Source: Edaphobacter bradus
GTDB lineage: Bacteria; Acidobacteriota; Terriglobia; Terriglobales; Acidobacteriaceae
Assembly (NCBI RefSeq): GCF_025685645.1
Contig: NZ_JAGSYF010000002.1
Location: 558,001-622,000 of the forward strand
DNA: 64,000 bases
Direction: 5' to 3'
The notes beneath the pieces were generated by a model. That model was not told the origin of the DNA. It saw only the letters and a list, made by a program, of their open reading frames with translations, and searched no databases. A program made the position numbers and the translations under genes. Of the stretch, positions 18,052 through 27,868 are shown piece after piece; position 1 is the first letter of the stretch, and each line of letters begins with the position of its first letter.

Positions 18052-18768
18052 CTAGAAAAGGAGCGCCAAGAGCGCGCCGACGCCGAACAGGAATAGTAGG
18101 ACGCGGACTTCCCATTGCAGGATACGCCGTTTGTACCATGGCCGACCTTCAGGGTAGTAGTAGAGCACCGGCACGTCCGGGCGGAGCACCATAAGCTGGC
18201 CCACCTTCGTCTCCTTGTAGAACCGTCGGTACCAGTAAGCCGCCCAAGCCAAATCCCACCTCGGTTCGCTGCTCCAAAATGGCGGGCTATCGATGGATTC
18301 AAACACGGCAGGGTCGAATCCGCTTCCGGGATAATCCAGAAATCGAACCTCTTCGCGCACTATTTTGTCTTCTTCGTCGTGAACCACAAAAAACACGTAG
18401 GAGATGACCGGATCAGAACTAGAGTCGTCTTTGTCCCACCAGAACCACTTTGCGGCAAGGGGCTTGATCCCCTCTTTCCGTAACTCAAGAATTGTGTTAG
18501 CCAACTTAAGATTGAAGTTCGGGCCACGCAGAGCCAGGCTGCCCGTTTCCGTGGTAACGTCGATTGCGGTGAGCTGATCGTCGATTTGAAATTCTTGCCC
18601 TTCAATGTCCTTTAGCAGTTTTCCTAACGTAATATCCTCTTCTTGCCGTTGATCCCCAGTGCCCTTGATCTGTTTCAGCGGGAGTTCCAGCGCGCTGAGT
18701 GCGAGGGAATAGGCCACGGGCCGGAATCCACGCCACTTCACACCGGGTTTTGATAAGGTTGCGCGCAC
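18052..18768 (-). CDS. Hypothetical protein with C-terminal membrane segment
   Basis: A 238-residue protein I do not recognise. The N-terminal ~200 residues are soluble-like, with many aromatic residues (WFWWDKDD, AWAAYWYRRFY), and the last ~20 residues form one hydrophobic helix (RVLLFLFGVGALLALLF), so it may be a tail-anchored membrane protein. Base composition is visibly lower in GC than the flanking receptor gene, and it stands next to another small unknown gene, so both may be acquired DNA. The upstream 125 bp hold nothing recognisable. Confidence 0.6.
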   Translation of the reverse strand: MRATLSKPGVKWRGFRPVAYSLALSALELPLKQIKGTGDQRQEEDITLGKLLKDIEGQEFQIDDQLTAIDVTTETGSLALRGPNFNLKLANTILELRKEGIKPLAAKWFWWDKDDSSSDPVISYVFFVVHDEEDKIVREEVRFLDYPGSGFDPAVFESIDSPPFWSSEPRWDLAWAAYWYRRFYKETKVGQLMVLRPDVPVLYYYPEGRPWYKRRILQWEVRVLLFLFGVGALLALLF

Positions 18769-18893
18769 CCAGGGGATTATAGAGCCGGGTAGGCAGGCAA
18801 TGATAAGGTCTTGAATTTGTTCCGAGAAAACCCGACAGCCCAGAAAGCGAATTAGTCGCGCTCTGTCGCTTCCCTGACGATCAGCGCAGCGGC

Positions 18894-19124
18894 TTAATTT
18901 ACGTCCTCGCGGGTCTTCTTTTTGGGCTTAGACGCAAGGGACTGATCTGCTTCCACAATCTGATTTAGGTGCCTATCGTGGACTGCTGTTCGTAGCCATC
19001 CCATTAATTCCGCAGATTTCCGGAACTTCTCGGCCTCTTCCGCAGAATCGAATTCGCCTAGAACGGCAGGGAATAAACACTTTGGGTCTTTGCAGCCGAT
19101 GACATGAAATCTCTTCTTTCCCAT
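18894..19124 (-). CDS. Small hypothetical protein
   Basis: A 76-residue protein, not recognised. It starts MGKKRFHVIGC, contains a short acidic helix (FDSAEEAEKFRKSAELMGW) and ends in a basic tail (KPKKKTRED). Low GC like its neighbour at 18052-18768 and in the same orientation. The region 19125-19358 ahead of the deaminase gene is AT-rich and holds no clear gene. Confidence 0.5.
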   Translation of the reverse strand: MGKKRFHVIGCKDPKCLFPAVLGEFDSAEEAEKFRKSAELMGWLRTAVHDRHLNQIVEADQSLASKPKKKTREDVN

Positions 19125-19358
19125 TCGTCAATCATCCTACTTCGCAAGCAAACGTGCCAACCCTGTGGATTTCAAACTGCACCACTACTAGCATCGCGAA
19201 CACTACTTTTTCCGCGATACTTGTTGCTTCTCCACCGGGCCTTTTTTCCCAGGTTAATTTTTCCCCAGGTCAATTTCTTCATGCAGATTCAAGGGGAGCG
19301 CACTCTCCATCGCTTGCCGTTTCTCATTTCATCTGCGGATCACGATAAGCTGAGGAAT

Positions 19359-19826
19359 ATGGACCACTCGCCCACGCAACCCGACTATCAGGCCATGCTT
19401 CAGACCGCAATCGAAGAGGCCCGCATCGGGCTCGCCGAAGGAGGCCTGCCCATCGGCGCGGCCATCTTCCGCGGCGACGGCACGCTGGTCAGCCGCGGCC
19501 ACAACCGCCGCATCCAGCAGGGCGACCCCTCCATCCACGGCGAGACCGACGCCTTTCGCCGCGCCGGCCGCCAGCGCAGCTACCGCGACCTCATCATGGT
19601 CACCACGCTCTCTCCCTGCTGGTACTGCAGCGGCCTTGTGCGCCAGTTCGGCTTCAGAACGGTCGTCGTGGGCGAGTCGAAGAACTTTGCCGGAGGGGCA
19701 GATTGGCTGCGCTCGCTGGGAATCGAGGTCATCGACCTCGACTCCCCGGAGTGCATCACCATGATGTCGGGCTTCATCGCGGAGAACCCCGGCCTCTGGA
19801 ACGAGGACATCGGCGTCGACGAGTAG
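19359..19826 (+). CDS. Cytosine deaminase, yeast Fcy1-like
   Basis: A 155-residue zinc deaminase of the CDA fold. Catalytic residues are visible: HGE (His60 zinc ligand, Glu62 proton shuttle) and PCWYC (Cys87 and Cys90 zinc ligands). The C-terminus FIAENPGLWNEDIGVDE closely parallels that of yeast cytosine deaminase, which supports cytosine-to-uracil conversion rather than tRNA or guanine deamination. I chose ATG 19359, after TGAGGA, over the longer frame from 19104, whose first 85 residues look non-coding. Probably pyrimidine salvage. The gene is followed after 24 bp by a TRIC-type channel. Confidence 0.85.
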   Translation: MDHSPTQPDYQAMLQTAIEEARIGLAEGGLPIGAAIFRGDGTLVSRGHNRRIQQGDPSIHGETDAFRRAGRQRSYRDLIMVTTLSPCWYCSGLVRQFGFRTVVVGESKNFAGGADWLRSLGIEVIDLDSPECITMMSGFIAENPGLWNEDIGVDE

Positions 19827-19850
19827 ACGCTGGCTCTGGCTAGGAGCGAA

Positions 19851-20507
19851 ATGATTATCCCCATCGCGAATGAAAAGGTCCTGATTAGCACGTTTCTGGT
19901 AGTGGTCGACCTCGTCGGAACCTTCGTCTTCGCGCTCAGCGGAGCCATGGCGGGCGTCAAACACAGGCTCGATCTCTTCGGAGTTCTGGTGCTCTCTTTC
20001 GCCTCGGCCACCGCGGGCGGAATTACTCGCGATGTTCTCATCGGCGCGATTCCGCCCGCCTCAATTCACGACTGGCGTTACGTAGGGGTCTCCGTGCTCG
20101 CTGGCCTGGCCGCCTTCTTCTGGCATCCGGCCATCAACCGCCTGCAGAGCCTGGTCCTCTTCTTCGATGCAGTCGGCCTCGCGTTGTTCGCTGTCGCGGG
20201 CACGCTCAAGGCGCTTGCCTTTCACCTGGGCCCTGTCGCAGCCTCGCTGCTCGGCATGCTCACTGGAATCGGCGGAGGCATGGTGCGCGACATCCTCGTC
20301 TCCGAAGTCCCCGCAGTCCTCAGCGCTGAGCTCTATGCCGTCGCCGCGCTGGCTGGCGCGGCAGTTGTGGTGCTCGGCAATATGCTGCATCTTCCTTCCT
20401 CGCCTGTCGCCATCGCCGGCGCGCTCCTCTGCTTCGGACTCCGCATGGGAGCCATCAAGCGCAACTGGCGGCTGCCCATCGCCAGCCCACCTCGCCAGGC
20501 GAAGTAG
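19851..20507 (+). CDS. TRIC/UPF0126-family cation channel protein
   Basis: A 218-residue membrane protein with about seven helices and the duplicated family motif: FALSGAMAGVKHRLDLFGVLVL followed by AGGITRDVLIGAIPP, then VAGTLKALAF followed by GIGGGMVRDILVSEVP. These repeats mark the trimeric intracellular cation channel family (YadS/UPF0126), whose members conduct monovalent cations or move glycine. It is likely co-transcribed with the deaminase. Confidence 0.9.
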   Translation: MIIPIANEKVLISTFLVVVDLVGTFVFALSGAMAGVKHRLDLFGVLVLSFASATAGGITRDVLIGAIPPASIHDWRYVGVSVLAGLAAFFWHPAINRLQSLVLFFDAVGLALFAVAGTLKALAFHLGPVAASLLGMLTGIGGGMVRDILVSEVPAVLSAELYAVAALAGAAVVVLGNMLHLPSSPVAIAGALLCFGLRMGAIKRNWRLPIASPPRQAK

Positions 20508-20636
20508 CATCCACCTCGCCTCTCATTGCGCTGCGGAGACAGTCCCGCTATCCAGCACAGGCTCGTCGAGCCCGCACAGGGTGGGCCCGCTACCGCGTCG
20601 AAGACGGCTCTACCCGCTCTCTACAAGAAAGAAAGT

Positions 20637-20663
20637 GCCGCTCTCTCCAAAGGAGAGAGCGGC
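20637..20663 (-). terminator. Rho-independent terminator for the outer-membrane protein gene
   Basis: A perfect 12-bp stem (GCCGCTCTCTCC / GGAGAGAGCGGC) with a 3-nt loop. Read on the minus strand it is followed by ACTTTCTTTCTTG. It lies just downstream of the minus-strand stop at 20690. Confidence 0.8.
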
Positions 20664-20689
20664 GATTGACGTGGAACTCACGAACCACA

Positions 20690-22276
20690 TCAGAACTTCA
20701 CAAGGAACGCTGCGGTCATGCGGTTCTCGCTGTTGCGAAGGTCCGGAGACCATCCGGGCACAACCGAGCCCGGCGCGCCGGTGTTTCCTCCCGGAGGCGT
20801 CACGCCTCCTGGCCCACTGAAGTACGGCACGTTCGCCGCGCGATGGTTGTACTCCAGCCGGTAGGTAAAGTACTGGCTCGGCATGTAGTCTGCCGTGAAC
20901 GAAACGTCCCACGCCTTGAACGGATCGCCGGGATTCCCCGTGAAGTACGGCGTCCCCGAGGCTGCGGTTGCTCCGTTGATCGGCGGCAGCAGCACCAGGT
21001 AGCGGCCGGGGTTGTTGATACGTCCACCACCGATAGTCACAGCGTAGCGGTCGCGATCGAACCACAGGCGGTTATAGACCATGAAGCCGAGGAAGCTCTG
21101 CTTCAAACCATGCTTGCTATTGCCGAAGCAGTTTACGCCGCCGCCTTGCTCGCAGCCTATGTCGCCCGTCAGCGACATCGCCGCCTTGCTGATTTTCGAC
21201 TCCGGCCGGTCGTAGTACTTGTACTCGACGCTGTCGTCGCTGTGGAAGCGTGTCCGGCCGTGGACGCCAAGCGTATCGCGTCCTACCGCATACTGGTTGC
21301 CAAGGATCGACCACTTCCCGTTCGGCCGATACAGAACCTGACCGCCGATGCCCGGCCTGCTGTTGAAGCGGCCATAAGACTGCCAGCCGTTGATGAACCA
21401 CGGCTCGATCTTCAACTTCGCCGTGGGGAACCACTGCACGCGCACGCCATTGAAGAACCACGGCGTATTCGACGAAACATACGATGGCTGATAGGCCCAG
21501 TTGTCAAACTGGTAGTACGAGAATAGTCCGACGTACGACATGAAGATGCCGGCGTCGACGTTGACACCGTGCTGCACATTGAAGTGATAGCCGCCGTAGG
21601 CTTCCGACACATAGCGATAGGCATCGGAGAGATTCCATTGTCCTCGCGCAGGGCTGGCGTCGTTGCGCGGCGTCGTCTGGGAGTACAGGCCGAACTGCGT
21701 CATCAGCCGCGCGCGTACGTTGTCGTAGTGAAAGTCGCCGCCGACGCCAAATTGCGTCACATGCACTTCATTCGAGCGGAAGATCTCGCTTGAGCCGCTG
21801 ATCGTGTCGTCCGTGGGATGGCGGAAGTCGTACGTGTAGTTGACGTCCGAGCGAATCTCCGGCGTGAAGAACTTCGTGGCGTAGGGTGTGTCTTTTGTGC
21901 GGGCATTGCCGTTCAGCCACGTAAAGTCGGCAAAGGCGAACGGTTCCGACTTGGGATTTTGGGGGTCCGTGATCTCTGGCTCTGCCTCTGCGAGAGAAGA
22001 CGAGGCAGCGGATGCTTTTGCTGTTGTTATGTGATGCGTCTCCGGCGCGGCGGCACCGGCCTGCTTCAGTTCAAGGAGCTGCTTCTGTATCTGCTCCAAC
22101 TGCTGTTGCAGCGCCTCGATCTTTTTATCCTGCGCTGTGCGCTGGTCCTCATTGTTATGCTGCGGCGCTGGGTCTGAGCTCTGTGCTCGAAGATTCATCG
22201 TAGCCAGAATCAAGGTGGCCGCGATGGCGATCCTCGTCATGGAGGTCCACTCGCGTAATACATTTTTGATTTTCAC
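20690..22276 (-). CDS. BBP2-like outer-membrane beta-barrel protein
   Basis: A 528-residue protein from GTG 22276, chosen because AGGAAGAAG lies just upstream and the next residues give a signal peptide (cut near NLRAQ). A longer frame to 22357 lacks these. A short coiled coil (DKKIEALQQQLEQIQKQLLEL) at about 45-70 is followed by a Pro/Ala-rich linker and a large barrel with many aromatic girdle residues, ending NRMTAAFLVKF. It resembles the putative beta-barrel porin-2 (BBP2) group. A direct repeat at 22378-22397 lies about 110 bp upstream. Confidence 0.8.
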   Translation of the reverse strand: MKIKNVLREWTSMTRIAIAATLILATMNLRAQSSDPAPQHNNEDQRTAQDKKIEALQQQLEQIQKQLLELKQAGAAAPETHHITTAKASAASSSLAEAEPEITDPQNPKSEPFAFADFTWLNGNARTKDTPYATKFFTPEIRSDVNYTYDFRHPTDDTISGSSEIFRSNEVHVTQFGVGGDFHYDNVRARLMTQFGLYSQTTPRNDASPARGQWNLSDAYRYVSEAYGGYHFNVQHGVNVDAGIFMSYVGLFSYYQFDNWAYQPSYVSSNTPWFFNGVRVQWFPTAKLKIEPWFINGWQSYGRFNSRPGIGGQVLYRPNGKWSILGNQYAVGRDTLGVHGRTRFHSDDSVEYKYYDRPESKISKAAMSLTGDIGCEQGGGVNCFGNSKHGLKQSFLGFMVYNRLWFDRDRYAVTIGGGRINNPGRYLVLLPPINGATAASGTPYFTGNPGDPFKAWDVSFTADYMPSQYFTYRLEYNHRAANVPYFSGPGGVTPPGGNTGAPGSVVPGWSPDLRNSENRMTAAFLVKF

Positions 22277-22377
22277 TGCACTTCTTCCTTTCTGGCATCC
22301 TGTGCGATTGGCCCCCTCGCACACCCGTGCTGACCAGCTCTTGATGCTAGCCATCACCGGATAAGGAAACCGTTAGT

Positions 22378-22397
22378 AATCCATAAAGAATCCATAA
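22378..22397. promoter_or_regulatory. AATCCATAA direct repeat, 11-bp period
   Basis: AATCCATAA at 22378 and 22389 are identical and 11 bp apart, about 110 bp upstream of the minus-strand porin start at 22276. Spacing and distance match the arrays in front of other outer-membrane protein genes in the window, although the box sequence differs. Confidence 0.35.
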
Positions 22398-22451
22398 TCG
22401 TCAGATTGCAATACCGGAAGAAAGGTGTTTCCGAAGAGTGACTTAAATGAA

Positions 22452-22483
22452 CAAAGGAGCGAGACGCATGCCTCGCTCCTTTG
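22452..22483 (-). terminator. Hairpin terminator of the aldo/keto reductase gene
   Basis: A perfect 12-bp inverted repeat (CAAAGGAGCGAG / CTCGCTCCTTTG) with an 8-nt loop, 20 bp downstream of the minus-strand stop at 22505. The trailing sequence on the minus strand is TTCATTTAAG, only moderately T-rich. Confidence 0.65.
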
Positions 22484-22504
22484 CATGGATTGCTGTGCAG
22501 TTGC

Positions 22505-23539
<1,035 letters not shown>

Positions 23540-23607
23540 GGCTCATATGATGCCTCGGCTACCGGCTGCGACGCATCACAGCCATGCCAATAAAACCGAT
23601 ATCAAAC

Positions 23608-24072
23608 CTATTGCTTTGGGGAAGGTATCGTCACATCCCGAATAATCTTCCAGCCCTTCGGTGTCTTCTCGAAGACCAGCATGTACGACCCGCCCGCATC
23701 GCCGCCACCTGCAGCCGTGCGCTCCAGATGAAATTTGCCGGTCGCCGTCGCAAATCGCTCATCGAGCGTCTGCACCTCGACATCGCTGTAGGTCAGGGTC
23801 CCCATCTTCTCGCGCGTGGAGAAGACGGTCCGGTATCGCTCCAGCATCCCTGCATAACCCCGGCTGATCGTCGAGCCGATGAACAAAATGTCGGGCGAGT
23901 TCTTGTAACCAGTCGCGAATGCGTCCAGGTCGCCGCGATTCCAGTCAACGGCCTGCTGGGCAAACACCGCCCTTATCGCAGATTCATCTGCGGTCATAGG
24001 ACTCTTCTCCGCGAAAGCAGAACCACCCCACAAAACAATTGCAATCAAGACTGCCAAAGCCGAGCGATACAT
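23608..24072 (-). CDS. Secreted NTF2-like (SnoaL/DUF4440) protein
   Basis: A 154-residue protein with a signal peptide (cut near SAFAE) and an NTF2-fold domain of about 125 residues (AIRAVFAQQAVDWNRGDLDAF, FHLERTAAGG, KGWKIIRDVTIP). Members of this superfamily act as ligand-binding scaffolds or isomerases, and many have no known role. The start ATG 24072 gives the signal peptide; the longer frame to 24210 overlaps the DNA ligase gene. Both genes run in the same direction. Confidence 0.8.
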   Translation of the reverse strand: MYRSALAVLIAIVLWGGSAFAEKSPMTADESAIRAVFAQQAVDWNRGDLDAFATGYKNSPDILFIGSTISRGYAGMLERYRTVFSTREKMGTLTYSDVEVQTLDERFATATGKFHLERTAAGGGDAGGSYMLVFEKTPKGWKIIRDVTIPSPKQ

Positions 24073-24139
24073 AAGATGCCTCCGCGTTACGAACCAAAAC
24101 TGCAGTTTGAGAATAACGTCTTTTTCACCGGATCGAACT

Positions 24140-26167
24140 TCACGTCTCGGACTCCACCGGCTTGTCCACCTGCGATTGGTACACCTCTTCCACTCGCTCC
24201 ACCGTGTCAATCTCGTTCACAGGCTTATCATCCCGAATCCGCACAATCCGCGGAAAGCGCAGCGCAAACCCGCTCGCATGGCGCGGGCTGCGCATGATGT
24301 TGTTGAACGCGACCTCCAGCACTCGCAGCGGCTCCACTGTACGGAAGAACCCACGGTCCTCGAGCGTGTGCTCCATCATCCACGCGCTCATCTCCGCGAT
24401 CTCAACATCGGTCAGCCCGGAGTACGCCTTCCCCACATTCAGCAGCTCGCCATCTGCTCCACGCACGGCAAACGTGTAGTCACTCAGAATCCCCGCGCGC
24501 TTGCCATGCCCGAACTCCGCGCCAGTCACCACAACATCCAGCGTAGCCAGCTCGCGCTTCATCTTCATCCACGCCAGCCCGCGCCGCCCCGGCTGATACA
24601 CCGACTCCGCCGCCTTCAGCATCACGCCCTCGTTCGCCCGCGCGCGAGCCTCAGCATATGCGCGGTCGATGTCCTCCGCAGACTCCACCAGTCGCGATGG
24701 AGCCAGCAGCAGCCGCTCGACACCCTCCTCCTCAGGCTCGGCAAACATGAACCCCTGCGCACTCTTCTTCCTCTCATCCACCGCCAGCGGAGACCTCACC
24801 ACCTCCACCAGCTTCTCCACCACCGTCTCAAGCCGATTCCGCCGCTCCCGCAGCGGCCTCTCCAGCAGCAGCTCGTCATCCGCATACATCAGGTCGAACG
24901 CCATGAAGATCACCGGAACCTGTCGCCGCCACTCATTCGACACGCGCTTCCGCCCGATCCTCTGCCCCAGCACCGCGAAAGGCAGCGCCCGCGCCTCCTT
25001 CAAATCCCACCCAAGAATCTCTCCATCAAAAATGAGCGGCCCCACACACGCCTCACCCACCCGCGCGAACGCCTCCTCAAGGTCCGGATAACTCTCCGTC
25101 ACATCCTCGCGATTCCGCGAATAAATCGCCACCCTTCCCGGCTGCTGCGGATCGCCGCAATGCACCTGCGCGCGCATGCCGTCGTACTTGTCCTCAAGAA
25201 ACGCCTCAATGTGCACCGTCTGAATATCTAAAGCAACGCCATCCTCGGCGGACCCGCCCCCGACAGAAGTGTCATCCTGAGCGGAGCGAAGCGGAGTCGA
25301 AGGACCTGCGGTTGCTTTAGTCTTTGCTTTCGCTTTTTTGTTTGTCATCCCCGAAGAGGATCTGCTTTTCCCTTTCCCATCGCCACCCTCGCCCACCGAA
25401 AAACGCTCCACCGCCTCCTCCGGCGACTCCACCGGCGAGGCCAGCATGAAACCCAACGGGTGGAACAACCGCATCCGCGCATCCTGCAGCGTCCCGGCGA
25501 ATGCGCGCCGAACCGCCGCACCCAAATCCGCCTCCAGCATCACCGCATTCCGCACCGCAGCTACCGGAACCTCAGCCGCAGCAGCAATCGCCTCCTCCAC
25601 CAAACTCTGCTTCACGCCAATGCGCATATCGCCAATCATCAGCTTCAGCAGATACTTCGCCTCCAACGGACTAGCCCGCCGCAACAACCCCTCCACCAAC
25701 CCCGCCCGAATCGCCGTAGTCTTCGCAACCGCCATCCCGGCAAACGCCTCCGCTACCGCCGCCACCGTCAATCCAGCCGAAGAACTGGGTGCCCCATATC
25801 TGGCGGCTTCATCGCCAGATGTGGGTTCTTTCCGAGTCACAGATTTCAAATTGGACAACAGATCAAACCCAGCCGCCCCCAGATCCCCATGCCGTTTATA
25901 AGCCGCAGTCAACTCAATCTGAGTAGCCCCACTCACCTCCAGCAAAGCCTTCGACAACAATGCCCCACCCGCATTCAGCTTCCGCGAATCCGCCTCGGCA
26001 AACGGAGTCCCCGCAAGATAGAGCGCGAAGAGCCCCGCATCCTCGCTCCCCGGCGAAGCCTCATGCACAGCCCTGATCGCCTCGGCGATGGCGGCACGCT
26101 TCTTCAGCCGGCCCGACTCACCCGCCAACCGCTCCGCCAGGTCCGCCAACGCCGCAAGCCGTGCCAT
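24140..26167 (-). CDS. ATP-dependent DNA ligase with repeat-derived insertions
   Basis: A 675-residue ligase. The N-terminal DNA-binding domain (about 1-250) is followed by the adenylation domain with nucleophile Lys327 in EDKYDGMR. Further nucleotidyltransferase motifs are visible ([44 protein letters not shown]), then an OB-fold ([13 protein letters not shown]). It joins nicked DNA and is additional to the NAD-dependent LigA that bacteria use for replication. No Ku gene is adjacent. Two intergenic repeat elements sit in frame: residues about 114-127 (from 25787-25825) and about 286-299 (from 25271-25311), the latter in a low-complexity linker just before the catalytic domain. Confidence 0.92.
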   Translation of the reverse strand: MARLAALADLAERLAGESGRLKKRAAIAEAIRAVHEASPGSEDAGLFALYLAGTPFAEADSRKLNAGGALLSKALLEVSGATQIELTAAYKRHGDLGAAGFDLLSNLKSVTRKEPTSGDEAARYGAPSSSAGLTVAAVAEAFAGMAVAKTTAIRAGLVEGLLRRASPLEAKYLLKLMIGDMRIGVKQSLVEEAIAAAAEVPVAAVRNAVMLEADLGAAVRRAFAGTLQDARMRLFHPLGFMLASPVESPEEAVERFSVGEGGDGKGKSRSSSGMTNKKAKAKTKATAGPSTPLRSAQDDTSVGGGSAEDGVALDIQTVHIEAFLEDKYDGMRAQVHCGDPQQPGRVAIYSRNREDVTESYPDLEEAFARVGEACVGPLIFDGEILGWDLKEARALPFAVLGQRIGRKRVSNEWRRQVPVIFMAFDLMYADDELLLERPLRERRNRLETVVEKLVEVVRSPLAVDERKKSAQGFMFAEPEEEGVERLLLAPSRLVESAEDIDRAYAEARARANEGVMLKAAESVYQPGRRGLAWMKMKRELATLDVVVTGAEFGHGKRAGILSDYTFAVRGADGELLNVGKAYSGLTDVEIAEMSAWMMEHTLEDRGFFRTVEPLRVLEVAFNNIMRSPRHASGFALRFPRIVRIRDDKPVNEIDTVERVEEVYQSQVDKPVESET
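25271..25311. repeat. GTCATCCTGAGC-type repeat inside the ligase gene
   Basis: The sequence starting GTCATCCTGAGCGGAGCGAA and ending GTCGAAGGACC is a dispersed repeat type; a diverged relative (GTCATTCTGAGC, then GAGCGAAGTCGAA) lies in the intergenic DNA at 33953-34007. Here it is translated on the minus strand as [13 protein letters not shown] without breaking the ligase frame. Confidence 0.7.
25787..25825. repeat. GGGTGCCCCATATCTGGCGG repeat inside the ligase gene
   Basis: This 39-bp element matches the intergenic copy at 51272-51310 except at three positions. It contains the inverted repeat ATCTGGCG / CGCCAGAT. In the ligase it encodes [12 protein letters not shown]. Confidence 0.85.
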
Positions 26168-26364
26168 TTCAAGCCCTCTCCCCTAAAGCTGCGCCTGAAC
26201 CCGCCACAACAGGAGTAACATCAAATAAGAGTGATGCGCGCATCCGCAAACCCGGTGTCTTCCTCCCGCGTGGCCCCCACCCGTCACGACTTTGCCTAGC
26301 TGCGCCCTCACGCTTTCTACTCCCTATTCCCTATTCACTACTCCCTGCCTTACAAGGAAAAATC

Positions 26365-27441
26365 ATGTTCGACCGCCTCGACCAACTCGAAGCCCGTTAC
26401 GAAGACCTCGGCCGCCAGCTCGCCGACCCCACGCTCGTCACCGACCAGAAGAAGTTCTCCGCCACCGCCAAGGCGCACCGCGACCTCGAGCCTACCGTCG
26501 AGAAGCTCCGCGAGTACCGCGCCATCCAGCAGGGTATCGCCGACGCGCGCACAATGCTCGCCGACTCCGATCCCGACATCAAGGAGATGGCCCAGACCGA
26601 GCTCCTCACCCTCGAGCCGCGCCTCGCCGAGGTCGAAGAGGAGCTCAAGGTCATGCTCCTCCCCAAGGACCCCAACGACGACAAGAACATCATCATCGAG
26701 CTTCGCGCCGGAACCGGCGGCGACGAGGCCGCCATCTTCGTCTCCGAGATGTTCCGCATGTACCTCCGCTTCGCCGAGCAGCACAGGTGGAAGGTCGAAG
26801 TCCTCTCCACCTCCGAGACCGGAATCGGCGGCGGAATGAAGGAGGTCACAGCCATCTTCGAGGGCGACAAGGTCTACTCGCAGATGAAGTACGAGTCCGG
26901 CGTGCACCGCGTGCAGCGAGTCCCGGCGACCGAGACGCAGGGCCGCGTCCACACGTCGGCCATCACCGTCGCGGTGCTCCCCGAGGCCGAAGAGGTCGAC
27001 ATCAAGATCGAAGCCAAGGACCTCCGCGTCGACACCTTCTGCTCCTCCGGCCCCGGAGGCCAGTCCGTCAACACGACCTACTCCGCCGTCCGCATCACCC
27101 ACATCCCCACCAACACGGTCGTAAGCTGCCAGGACGAGAAGTCGCAGATCAAGAACCGCGAGAAGGCCATGCGCGTCCTCCGCGCCCGCCTCTACGAAGT
27201 CGAAGAGGAGCGCATCCACCAGGAGCAGGCGAAGGACCGCAAGCAGCAGGTAGGCTCCGGCGACCGCTCGGAGAAGATCCGCACCTACAACTTCCCGCAG
27301 AACCGCGTCACCGACCACCGCATCGGCCTCACCACCCACCAGCTCAACATGGTCATGGAAGGCATGCTCCAACCCACCATCGACGCCCTCATAGCCCACG
27401 ATGTCGCCGAAAAACTGAAGGCAGAAACCACCACTGCGTAA
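26365..27441 (+). CDS. prfA: Peptide chain release factor 1
   Basis: A 358-residue class I release factor. The stop-codon recognition motif PAT (187-189, in [15 protein letters not shown]) identifies RF1, which reads UAA and UAG, rather than RF2. The catalytic GGQ (231-233, GPGGQSVNT) triggers peptidyl-tRNA hydrolysis. Length fits the family. The start ATG 26365 follows AAGGAAAAA; the longer frame from 26161 covers repeat-free intergenic DNA and is not used. No prmC gene follows; the gene appears to stand alone. Confidence 0.97.
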   Translation: MFDRLDQLEARYEDLGRQLADPTLVTDQKKFSATAKAHRDLEPTVEKLREYRAIQQGIADARTMLADSDPDIKEMAQTELLTLEPRLAEVEEELKVMLLPKDPNDDKNIIIELRAGTGGDEAAIFVSEMFRMYLRFAEQHRWKVEVLSTSETGIGGGMKEVTAIFEGDKVYSQMKYESGVHRVQRVPATETQGRVHTSAITVAVLPEAEEVDIKIEAKDLRVDTFCSSGPGGQSVNTTYSAVRITHIPTNTVVSCQDEKSQIKNREKAMRVLRARLYEVEEERIHQEQAKDRKQQVGSGDRSEKIRTYNFPQNRVTDHRIGLTTHQLNMVMEGMLQPTIDALIAHDVAEKLKAETTTA

Positions 27442-27549
27442 ATCTCGCTTTGCGTCAACGTGGCCGAAAATTAAACTCGAAGGGCCTGTTTCTCGACAGC
27501 GCCCTTCGATCGCCACAAGAACTATTCAGAAAACCCCGGCATAACGTCG

Positions 27550-27795
27550 GTGGCGGACTACTTGTTCTGTGACTGTCCGCTTGCGGGTCCCCTCGAGGAC
27601 CTCTTGCACGGCGTCTTTCGCAGCGCTGGCTTCGAGGAAGGGTTGACGCCTGTAATAACTAAAAGTGATGAAGTGTATCTGTCTGATATGCTGTGGCGTC
27701 TCAGGCCGGTTGGCATAGCTGTGCGAGCAGTGTACCTTCCCACCCTTCGCAAAAAACGCGAAGGATGGGGCACCCGAACTTTTGTGGCTGGTTGA
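27550..27795 (+). CDS. Doubtful small ORF, 3' end made of intergenic repeat
   Basis: An 81-codon frame from GTG 27550 (start VADYLFCDCPLAGPLEDLL). No family resemblance. Its last ~20 codons (LPTLRKKREGWGTRTFVAG) are translated from the repeat at 27739-27822, so at least the end is fortuitous. The reading frame may be a chance open frame or a small gene that lost its own stop codon. Confidence 0.25.
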   Translation: MADYLFCDCPLAGPLEDLLHGVFRSAGFEEGLTPVITKSDEVYLSDMLWRLRPVGIAVRAVYLPTLRKKREGWGTRTFVAG

Positions 27796-27822
27796 GAGTG
27801 GAAGGGCGGGCCACCCCAGCCG
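27739..27822. repeat. GGGTGCCCCAT-family intergenic repeat (inverted orientation)
   Basis: Holds a hairpin CCTTCGC / GCGAAGG, then GGATGGGGCACCC (complement of GGGTGCCCCATCC) and GGGCCACCCCAGCC. It lies upstream of the kinase gene and in the opposite orientation to most other copies. Confidence 0.6.
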
Positions 27823-27868
27823 GGTCCTGTTTGACCGCTTCCAAGTTCCGACCTAACATTTCCGCACA

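Noticed and set aside
24107..25231. A 374-codon plus-strand frame over the DNA ligase gene
   Set aside because: Its product is an Arg/His/Pro-rich shadow; the ligase motifs are on the minus strand.
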